DNA of 9,762 bases from Rhodocyclaceae bacterium (lineage in GTDB: Bacteria; Pseudomonadota; Gammaproteobacteria; Burkholderiales; Rhodocyclaceae). The position numbers were made by a program, and so were the translations under genes. Location of the stretch: assembly GCA_030682595.1 (NCBI GenBank), contig JAUXNZ010000120.1:1-9762 (forward strand). Direction: 5' to 3'. Under the pieces are notes generated by a model. That model did no database searches. It was not told where the DNA came from and worked only from the letters and a program-made list of their open reading frames with translations. Every line of letters begins with the position of its first letter. Position 1 is the stretch's first letter. Shown piece by piece: positions 1-4,888 of this stretch.

Positions 1-1109
1 TTGCGCGAGCGGTCGCCCTTGTACATGCCCCCGACCTGCGTGATCGTCACATGCGACTCGTCGATGAACATGAGCGCGTCGGGCGGCAGGTAGTCATAAA
101 GCGTCGGTGGCGGCTCGCCCGGCTGGCGACCCGACATGTGCCGCGAGTAGTTCTCGATGCCCTTGCAGAAGCCCAGCTGGGCGAGCATTTCGAGGTCGAA
201 GCGAGTGCGCTGCTCGATGCGCTGGCACTCCACCAGTTTCTGCTCCTTCTGGAAGAACTCTATGCGGTCGCGGAGTTCCTGCTTGATCTTTTCGACGGCC
301 TGCAAGACGGTGGCGCGCGGCGTGACATAGTGGCTCGACGGAAACACCGTAAAGCGTCCCAGCCGCTGTTTGGTGTGCCCGGTGAGCGGATCGAACAGCG
401 TCAGCGTCTCGACCTCGTCGTCGAACAGGCTGACGCGCAGGGCGCTTTCGGCGTTTTCCGCGGGGAAGATGTCGATCACGTCGCCGCGCACGCGGAAGGC
501 ACCGCGGTGGAAATCCACCTCGTTGCGCTCGTACTGCATTTCGGAGAGCCGCCGGATGATCTCGCGCTGGCCGATCTTTTCGCCCTCGCGCAGATGCAGG
601 ATCATGGCGTGATAATCGACCGGATCGCCGATGCCGTAGATCGCCGACACGCTGCAGACGATCACCACATCGCGCCGTTCGAGCAGGCTTTTGGTCGCTG
701 AGAGGCGCATCTGCTCGATATGCTCGTTGATCGCCGAGTCCTTCTCGATGAACAGGTCGCGCGATGGGACATAAGCCTCGGGCTGGTAATAGTCGTAATA
801 GGAAACGAAATATTCGACGGCGTTTTCCGGGAAGAACTCGCGGAATTCCGAATACAACTGAGCCGCCAGCGTCTTGTTGTGCGCCAGCACCATGGCGGGC
901 CGCCCCAGCCGCGCGATGACGTTGGCCATCGTGTAGGTCTTGCCAGAACCGGTCACGCCCAGCAGGGTCTGAAACGACAGGCCGTCCGCGATACCCTCCG
1001 TCAACAGGCGCACCGCCTCCGGCTGATCGCCGGCCAGCGAAAACGGCTGGTGCAGGCGAAATGGACTGCCGGGGAAGGTCGCTATACTGTTTTCTGCGGA
1101 TTCAGGCAT
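1..1109 (-). CDS. uvrB: UvrABC excision repair subunit B, N-terminal part (runs off left edge)
   Basis: UvrB is the DNA-damage-verifying helicase-like subunit of nucleotide excision repair. It is loaded by UvrA and recruits UvrC for incision. The visible 369 residues begin MPESAENS and follow the UvrB family closely. The Walker A motif GVTGSGKT is at residues 51-58. The beta-hairpin region that clamps DNA begins at YYDYYQPEAYVP (about 104-115). The Walker B DESH motif is at 350-353, and the visible part ends in GGMYKGDRSR. The remaining helicase motifs and the UvrC-binding C-terminus (family length about 670) lie outside the window. The ATG at 1109-1107 is chosen because the family-like sequence begins about 15 residues after it; no clear Shine-Dalgarno precedes it. 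The gene is divergent from the HNH gene with only 31 bp between starts (19 bp if the earlier HNH ATG is used). I found no CTGT-N8-ACAG LexA box in the gap. Confidence 0.97.
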   Translation of the reverse strand, partial: MPESAENSIATFPGSPFRLHQPFSLAGDQPEAVRLLTEGIADGLSFQTLLGVTGSGKTYTMANVIARLGRPAMVLAHNKTLAAQLYSEFREFFPENAVEYFVSYYDYYQPEAYVPSRDLFIEKDSAINEHIEQMRLSATKSLLERRDVVIVCSVSAIYGIGDPVDYHAMILHLREGEKIGQREIIRRLSEMQYERNEVDFHRGAFRVRGDVIDIFPAENAESALRVSLFDDEVETLTLFDPLTGHTKQRLGRFTVFPSSHYVTPRATVLQAVEKIKQELRDRIEFFQKEQKLVECQRIEQRTRFDLEMLAQLGFCKGIENYSRHMSGRQPGEPPPTLYDYLPPDALMFIDESHVTITQVGGMYKGDRSR

Positions 1110-1140
1110 CGTGCGATGATAACGTTCAATGGGATATTCA

Positions 1141-1608
1141 ATGGCCAATCAAGCAAAAGTCGGCGCTGGCGGCAATTTGGCGTCCCCCCAGCATAAAGTC
1201 GGCGCTGGCGGGACGGCGTCAGCCGGGCCCGCCGCCAACAAGGGGACGGCGCCATCATCTGACAAACTCGACAAAATTGTCGCCGAGGCGCGCCGCGCCG
1301 CCGAAAAACGCGACCAGGGCTACCGCGAGCAGGCGCTCAAGATCTACCCCTGGGTCTGCGGCCGTTGCGCGCGCACCTTCACCAATGCCAACCTGCGCGA
1401 ACTCACCGTCCATCATCGCGACCACAACCACGACAACAATCCCCCCAATGGCAGCAACTGGGAACTGCTCTGCCTCTATTGCCACGACAACGAACACCAG
1501 CGCCAGCTTGAAGCCCATGGCGGCATAGCCGAAGCCGGCAACCAATCCAGCGCCGCCACCCATTCGCCCTTCGCCAACCTGAAGGCAATGCTGGGTAAAA
1601 AATCATAG
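1141..1608 (+). CDS. yajD: YajD-family HNH nuclease-like protein with a repeat-derived N-terminal insertion
   Basis: This is a 155-residue small HNH-fold protein resembling E. coli YajD; the cellular role of that family is not established. The core matches strongly. YREQALKIYPWVCGRC carries the first metal-binding Cys pair (C73, C76). HHRDHNHDNN (91-100) is the HNH beta-beta-alpha signature, and CLYCHDNEH (111-119) holds the second Cys pair and the last His. The C-terminus, FANLKAMLGKKS, also fits, so the TAG at 1606-1608 is the expected stop. An ATG at 1129 is in frame too; 1141 is preferred because a weak GGGA lies about 6 nt before it. Residues about 5-38 (KVGAGG repeated twice, then TASAG) are encoded by two copies of an interspersed palindromic element and have no counterpart in E. 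coli YajD, which is about 115 residues long. The family-like sequence resumes at SSDKLDKIVAEARRAAE. Confidence 0.9.
   Translation: MANQAKVGAGGNLASPQHKVGAGGTASAGPAANKGTAPSSDKLDKIVAEARRAAEKRDQGYREQALKIYPWVCGRCARTFTNANLRELTVHHRDHNHDNNPPNGSNWELLCLYCHDNEHQRQLEAHGGIAEAGNQSSAATHSPFANLKAMLGKKS
1155..1190 (+). repeat. Interspersed palindromic element, copy 1 (partial, inside the HNH gene)
   Basis: This copy contains the conserved left end AAAAGTCGGCGCTGGCGG and then diverges. It lies 40 bp upstream of copy 2 in the same orientation, in frame within the HNH ORF, where it encodes KVGAGG. The right boundary is approximate. Confidence 0.75.
1194..1252 (+). repeat. Interspersed palindromic element, copy 2 (full length, inside the HNH gene)
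   Basis: This is a full copy of about 59 bp. It aligns base for base over most of its length with the reverse complement of the copy at 4670-4729, including the right part that ends GGGGACGGCG. The inner palindrome is retained: GGCGGG (1207-1212) pairs with CCCGCC (1228-1233), and CGGC (1214-1217) pairs with GCCG (1222-1225), around a GTCA loop. It is translated in the HNH frame as KVGAGGTASAG and onward. Confidence 0.8.
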
Positions 1609-1979
1609 TTGCCGCCTGCCCCTGCGGACGTCCCCTGCCCTACGCATCCTGCTGCGGTTTATGGCATGGCGGCGCCCCCGCCCCCGATGCCGAAACCCTG
1701 ATGCGCTCGCGCTACAGCGCCTATGTGCTCGAACTGCCCGACTACCTGCTGGCCACCTGGCACCCCAGCACCCGACCGGCAGAATTAAGCCTGGCAACCA
1801 TGCCCCGCACCCAATGGCTGGGGCTGAAGGTAAACCGCCACGCAATCACCGGCCAGGACACTGCCACAGTCGACTTCGTCGCCCGCCACAAAATCGGCGG
1901 CCGCGCCCAGCGCCTGCATGAAGTCAGCCGCTTCGTGCGGGAAAACGAACGCTGGTATTACCTCGACGGCGCAGTCTGA
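1605..1979 (+). CDS. ychJ: YchJ-family protein (N-terminal CPCG...CC metal motif) lacking a canonical start
   Basis: The frame encodes AACPCGRPLPYASCCGLWHGG, a Cys-rich SEC-C-like motif, and then LMRSRYSAYVLELPDYLLATWHPSTRP, closely matching the N-terminal domain of E. coli YchJ. It ends in RFVRENERWYYLDGAV and lacks the second, C-terminal CPCG motif of the E. coli protein. The function of the family is not established; Zn binding is inferred from the Cys motif. The frame opens after a TAA at 1596-1598, and its only codons before the motif are AAA, ATC, ATA, GTT, GCC and GCC. There is therefore no ATG, GTG or TTG upstream of the conserved Cys. The start is given at ATA 1605, which overlaps the HNH stop as ATAG, and it is uncertain. 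ATC at 1602 or a -1 frameshift from the HNH gene are alternatives. ATG 1701 would remove the Cys motif. It is co-oriented and probably co-transcribed with the HNH gene. Confidence 0.8.
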   Translation: MVAACPCGRPLPYASCCGLWHGGAPAPDAETLMRSRYSAYVLELPDYLLATWHPSTRPAELSLATMPRTQWLGLKVNRHAITGQDTATVDFVARHKIGGRAQRLHEVSRFVRENERWYYLDGAV

Positions 1980-2037
1980 AGAGAAAACCGGGGCCGCCCG
2001 GAATAACAGTGGAATAATTCAATATCCATATTTGCGT

Positions 2038-2074
2038 TGCACGCTGAATGCTGTAATCATTCAGTGCACGCTGA
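2038..2074. repeat. Imperfect palindrome overlapping a 10-bp direct repeat (possible operator)
   Basis: CTGAATG (2044-2050) and CATTCAG (2058-2064) form a perfect 7-bp inverted repeat around CTGTAAT. The pairing continues as TGCA (2038-2041) with TGCA (2065-2068) after a 2-nt bulge. TGCACGCTGA also occurs twice directly, at 2038-2047 and 2065-2074. The surrounding 1980-2191 spacer is more AT-rich than its neighbours, with GGAATAA at 2000-2006 and 2011-2017, and an AT box TTTAAATAAAAT ending at 2106. I could not assign a convincing -35/-10 pair. A regulator site or a structured leader for the downstream gene is possible. Confidence 0.4.
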
Positions 2075-2191
2075 GCGTGGTCTTGGTCGAGGCATTTAAA
2101 TAAAATCAGGCCCCTTGGGATTTTGGATCGGTCCAGCAGCTTGGGCGCAGGTACCGAAGTCGAACGAGAAAGATAGATTGGGGGAGCGATG

Positions 2192-2425
2192 ATGTCCGAT
2201 TTGAGTCCGCTTGAAGAACACTATCCTCGGTTAATGGAAGAAATCATGGCGTTCTGGGGTTCACCCACCTGCTATGCGCAACTGCAAAACTTCTTGATGG
2301 ATAGCCGTGGCAATCGCAACGGATTTCCCGCAGCCATTTATTCCGATTTATCCATATTATTGGTAATCACCGCGCGCGACAAAAGCCCCTATGACATCTG
2401 GCAGGATGCGTTGGATGAGGAATAG
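2192..2425 (+). CDS. Small conserved-looking hypothetical protein
   Basis: This is a 77-residue acidic protein that I cannot assign to a function. It contains HYPRLMEEIMAFWGSP and NFLMDSRGNRNGFP. These resemble, from memory, a group of short betaproteobacterial hypothetical proteins with a WG-P...L-DRG-R-GFP pattern; no search was possible. There is no signal peptide, Cys pair or clear membrane span. GGGGGAG at 2180-2186 is a strong Shine-Dalgarno. It lies 5 nt before ATG 2192 and only 2 nt before ATG 2189, so 2192 is preferred. The gene stands alone between the YchJ gene (212 bp upstream) and the convergent DUF1330 gene. Its base composition is less GC-rich than the flanking genes, which may hint at a different origin. 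The strong ribosome site and the family-like pattern argue that it is real. Confidence 0.65.
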   Translation: MSDLSPLEEHYPRLMEEIMAFWGSPTCYAQLQNFLMDSRGNRNGFPAAIYSDLSILLVITARDKSPYDIWQDALDEE

Positions 2426-2502
2426 CGCAGAGTGAATGTCGCCGACCCGAAAAGGGAAGGGGAATAGTGGCTGGGTCGAATCATTTGAGGCCGAACCCGA
2501 AT

Positions 2503-2530
2503 CCCGCCGTCCCGCCAGCGCCGACTTTTA
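2503..2530 (-). repeat. Interspersed palindromic element, copy 3 (half copy abutting a stop codon)
   Basis: On the minus strand it reads TAAAAGTCGGCGCTGGCGGG and then ACGGCGGGA. It matches the left half of the full element and then diverges. The first TAA is the stop codon of the DUF1330 gene (2530-2528), so the element begins exactly at that gene's end. It lacks the distal palindrome arm. Confidence 0.75.
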
Positions 2531-2815
2531 TTCCTCGAACAGCAGCAGGGTGACGTCCGCCGCCTGCCGCCGCAGGGGCAGCAGGGCCTGATAGGCCGCC
2601 GAATCATGCCACGCCCGTGCGGTGGCCAGGTCGGGGAAACGGATCACCACCGTGTCCGCATGCCCATGCGCGCCGGAGAGCACGGCCGCCAGTCGCCCCC
2701 GCAACAGCAGTTCAGCGCCCCATGGCACCAGCGTCGCCGGCACCTGGTCGCGATACGCGGCCCATTGGGCGGTATCCTTGATGCTGATGTGACCAATGAC
2801 GCAGGCGTGGCCCAT
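2528..2815 (-). CDS. DUF1330-family small protein
   Basis: This 95-residue protein has the layout of DUF1330, a dimeric ferredoxin-like alpha/beta barrel family of unknown function. It opens with the beta strand ACVIGHISI, then AQWAAYRDQVPATLVPWGAELLLRG. After that comes VVIRFPDLATARAWHDSAAYQALLPLRRQAA, with the characteristic W-x-S-x-x-Y-Q segment, and it ends VTLLLFEE. The length is normal for the family. Its ATG (2815-2813) is 3 bp past the stop of the upstream glutathione S-transferase gene, so the two are almost certainly one transcript. That pairing weakly suggests a role in metabolism of small or electrophilic compounds; this is inference from context only. The stop codon coincides with the edge of a palindromic repeat. 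Confidence 0.85.
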   Translation of the reverse strand: MGHACVIGHISIKDTAQWAAYRDQVPATLVPWGAELLLRGRLAAVLSGAHGHADTVVIRFPDLATARAWHDSAAYQALLPLRRQAADVTLLLFEE

Positions 2816-2818
2816 GGT

Positions 2819-3499
2819 TCAGCGCCCGGCCTGCCGCAGGTCGGCGAGCAGGGTGCCCGCGCGCAGCAACTCTTCCTCATGGTCTGCTTCACGCCAGCGT
2901 TCAGTCAGCGCCGCCTCATACCATGACTGCATGGCCGGCAAGGCAAGCAACGCGCCGGCGTATTGCCGGGAACGTTTGGACAACTCCAATCCATAGGTCT
3001 GGATGCGAAAGGCGACCGGGGCGAAAAAGGCGTCGGCGGCAGTGAATGAAGCGCCGGCCAGGAACGGGCCGCCGAAGCGGGTGAAGCCGTCGTTCCAGAG
3101 CTCGTCGAGGCGCGTCAGGTCGTCCTTTAGTGCCTGTGGACAGGCATCGAGGCGCACGCGCACGCCACAGTTCATGCCGCAGATGCCGCGCAGGTGCGCG
3201 AAGCCGGAGTGCATCTCGGCGGCGGCGGAGCGCGCCCACGCGCGCGCGACGGCATCGGCAGGCCATACGTGCGGGAACTTCTCCGCGAGGTATTCAACGA
3301 TGGCGAGCGAATCCCAGACGACCGTGGTGCCGTCGACCAGACAGGGCACCCGGCCGGTCGGCGAGAAGGCGCGAAAGGTTTGCGCGGCACCGAAGGGCAC
3401 CAGCTTTTCATCGAAGGGAATGCCGAGTTCGCGCATCAGCACCCAGGGCCGCAACGACCAGGAGGAGTAGTTCTTGTTGGCGATGTAGAGGGTCGGCAT
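2819..3499 (-). CDS. Glutathione S-transferase family protein
   Basis: This is a 226-residue cytosolic GST-fold protein, likely to use glutathione for conjugation, isomerisation or reduction of a small substrate that cannot be named from sequence. The N-terminal thioredoxin-like domain starts MPTLYIANKNYSSWSLRPW, with the candidate catalytic serines at S12-S13. The cis-Pro segment RVPCLVDG is at 50-57. The glutathione-binding acidic-Ser pair is D63-S64 (WDSLAIVEYLAE), where many GSTs have E-S. The helical C-terminal domain contains the N-capping box FTAADAFFAPVAFR. Length is typical. The start is ATG 3499-3497; all family landmarks fall downstream of it. It is the first gene of a pair with the DUF1330 gene and is divergent from rdgC across 253 bp. 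Confidence 0.92.
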   Translation of the reverse strand: MPTLYIANKNYSSWSLRPWVLMRELGIPFDEKLVPFGAAQTFRAFSPTGRVPCLVDGTTVVWDSLAIVEYLAEKFPHVWPADAVARAWARSAAAEMHSGFAHLRGICGMNCGVRVRLDACPQALKDDLTRLDELWNDGFTRFGGPFLAGASFTAADAFFAPVAFRIQTYGLELSKRSRQYAGALLALPAMQSWYEAALTERWREADHEEELLRAGTLLADLRQAGR

Positions 3500-3752
3500 G
3501 GGTCACTTTCAGCAGAGTTTGGCAAGCATGAGGACTAGCCCAGACTACCGGCAGTCACTGTGCACGTCAATTGCACACAGATGAAAAATCTGCGTTGGCA
3601 GCGTGTTGCGCGCGGCACTGCGGTCATGGCGGAGTGGCGCGCAGGATGTTGCGCCCGCTGCACCGACCGATGCGCCTGCACCGTTCCGGACGGCGTTGGC
3701 AGGACGGCGCAAACGGGTATCCTTCGTCCCTTTGCCCAGGAAAGAATCGCTC
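3500..3752. other. Divergent spacer between the GST gene and rdgC, with inverted repeats
   Basis: It must contain the 5' regions of both genes. Visible elements are TGTGCA (3559-3564) and TGCACA (3572-3577), an inverted repeat with a 7-nt loop. Next to it is CAGAT (3578-3582) GAAAA ATCTG (3588-3592). Two stretches look like degenerate copies of the interspersed element: AAAAATCTGCGTTGGCAGC (about 3583-3601) and CGGCGTTGGCAGGACGGCGC (3691-3710). I see no confident -35/-10 pair. The rdgC frame stays open upstream to 3603, probably by chance in GC-rich DNA. Confidence 0.4.
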
Positions 3753-4670
3753 ATGTGGTTTCGCAATCTGCGTGTTTACCGTCTCCAGCGGAAACTGGAT
3801 ATTGATCTGGCCGGTCTTGACGAACAGTTGTCCCGCCGTCCGCTGGCGCGCTGCGGCAGCTTTGAAATGGCCAGCCGGGGCTGGGTGTTTCCGCGCCAGG
3901 AAGGCGCATTCGTGCATGCCGTCAATCGGCAGTGGCTCATCGCCCTCGGCGTCGAACAAAAATTGCTGCCCGCCGCGGTCGTCCGCCAGACCGCCCAGGA
4001 ACGCGCCGCCCTGATCGAATCCGAACAGAACCGCAAGGTGGGTCGCAAGGAAATGCGCGACATCGCCGAGCGCGTGACCGAAGAACTCCTGCCCAAGGCG
4101 TTCTCGCAGCGCCGCACCACCTGGGGCTGGCTCGATCCGCTGCACGGCTGGCTGGTAGTCGATGCCGGCTCAGATGCGCGGGCCGACGAATTCATGGAGA
4201 TGCTGGTCTCCACCCTCGACAATATCGCGCCACGGCCGCTGCAAACACAGGTGTCATCGCAGACTGCGATGACCGGCTGGCTGGCATCGGGAGCCGCGGG
4301 CGCAGTGAACGAGGCACCCACCGGCTTCACCATCGACAGCGACCTGGAATTGCGCTCCGCCAGTGAGTCACAGGCGGCGATCCGCTATGTGCATCACGCG
4401 CTCGCCGGACCGGAAATCGCCGGCCACATCGCCGCCGGAAAAATCGCCACAAAACTCGGCATGACCTGGAATGACCGGATTTCCTTCGTCCTCACCGACA
4501 AGTTGCATCTCAAGCGCCTGGCCTTCCTCGACATCCTCAAGGAACAGGCCGAATCAACCGACAACGCCGAAGAACGGTTCGATGCCGACTTTGCCCTGAT
4601 GGCTGGCGAATTGGCCCATCTGTTCGACGACCTGCTCGTCGCGCTGGGCGGCGAATTGAAAACCGAATAG
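3753..4670 (+). CDS. rdgC: Recombination-associated protein RdgC
   Basis: RdgC is a ring-shaped, sequence-independent double-stranded DNA-binding protein of beta- and gammaproteobacteria that restrains RecA-promoted recombination. This copy has 305 residues, against 303 in E. coli. It opens MWFRNLRVYRL (E. coli begins MLWFKNLMVYRL). It retains the family landmarks: the RCGSFEMASRGWV segment, LGVEQKLLPAAVV, EELLPKAFSQRRTTWGWLD, HIAAGKIATKLGMTW, and near the C-terminus RFDADFALMAGELAHL. The start at ATG 3753 is chosen because it matches the family N-terminus and has AGGAAAG (3738-3744) about 8 nt upstream. The frame is open further upstream but lacks family similarity there. A palindromic element follows the stop immediately and may serve as a transcript-end structure. 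Confidence 0.96.
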   Translation: MWFRNLRVYRLQRKLDIDLAGLDEQLSRRPLARCGSFEMASRGWVFPRQEGAFVHAVNRQWLIALGVEQKLLPAAVVRQTAQERAALIESEQNRKVGRKEMRDIAERVTEELLPKAFSQRRTTWGWLDPLHGWLVVDAGSDARADEFMEMLVSTLDNIAPRPLQTQVSSQTAMTGWLASGAAGAVNEAPTGFTIDSDLELRSASESQAAIRYVHHALAGPEIAGHIAAGKIATKLGMTWNDRISFVLTDKLHLKRLAFLDILKEQAESTDNAEERFDADFALMAGELAHLFDDLLVALGGELKTE

Positions 4671-4729
4671 CCGCCGTCCCCGAGTAGGTGGCGAGACGGC
4701 TGACGCCGTCCCGCCAGCGCCGACTTTTA
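4670..4729 (-). repeat. Interspersed palindromic element, copy 4 (full length, after rdgC)
   Basis: This is the clearest hairpin of the family. GGCGAGACGGC (4690-4700) and GCCGTCCCGCC (4705-4715) pair over 11 positions, with one G-T, around a TGAC loop. The conserved end then reads, on the minus strand, AAAAGTCGGCGCTGGCGG. All three minus-strand frames are open through the element. It starts at the last base of the rdgC stop codon. A TTTT run (4725-4728) lies 9 nt past the stem, which is too far for a standard intrinsic terminator. Confidence 0.85.
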
Positions 4730-4759
4730 GCGTGAAACCGCAGCGTTTGCGCCGGGCCT

Positions 4760-4799
4760 CCCCTCTCCCCCAGCCCCCGCTCCTGCAAGGGGCGAGGGG
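4760..4799. repeat. GC-rich inverted repeat between rdgC and zwf
   Basis: CCCCTCTCCCC (4760-4770) pairs with GGGGCGAGGGG (4789-4799), with one mismatch and an 18-nt loop containing CTCCTGCAAGG. It resembles the C-rich and G-rich intergenic palindromes scattered in many proteobacterial genomes (recognised from memory). No U-tract follows on either strand. Confidence 0.6.
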
Positions 4800-4824
4800 G
4801 GAACCAGGCCGTAGGCCGCAGGAC

Positions 4825-4873
4825 GCTGCGCAGCAGCGGTCCCGAGCAAGGCGAGGGATGCGCCAACGGCGCA
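4825..4873. repeat. Small palindromes just beyond the 3' end of zwf
   Basis: GCTGCGCAGC (4825-4834) is a perfect palindrome. TGCGCC (4859-4864) AAC GGCGCA (4868-4873) is a perfect 6-bp hairpin starting about 15 nt after the zwf stop on the minus strand. Neither is followed by a T-run, so an intrinsic terminator is possible but not shown. Confidence 0.45.
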
Positions 4874-4888
4874 CAAAGGGGGCGGGCG

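Noticed and set aside
51..701. Plus-strand ORF of 216 codons opposite uvrB
   Set aside because: It is antisense to uvrB, which carries its Walker A and B motifs in the correct frame.
1155..1252. CRISPR-like or tandem repeat array
   Set aside because: There are only two copies, of unequal length, with a palindromic core, and other copies are dispersed in both orientations. This fits an interspersed element, not an array.
3603..3752. N-terminal extension of RdgC by 50 codons
   Set aside because: The RdgC family starts at MWFRNL, a good Shine-Dalgarno precedes ATG 3753, and the extension has no family similarity.
4716..4729. Intrinsic terminator for rdgC formed by copy 4
   Set aside because: The TTTT run begins 9 nt after the stem and is short. 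The hairpin may stabilise the transcript end, but the terminator criteria are not met.
4554..4874. Minus-strand ORFs across the rdgC-zwf gap (about 106-109 codons)
   Set aside because: They consist of the palindromic elements read through plus antisense rdgC; no protein family is recognisable. The openness comes from the stop-free repeat.
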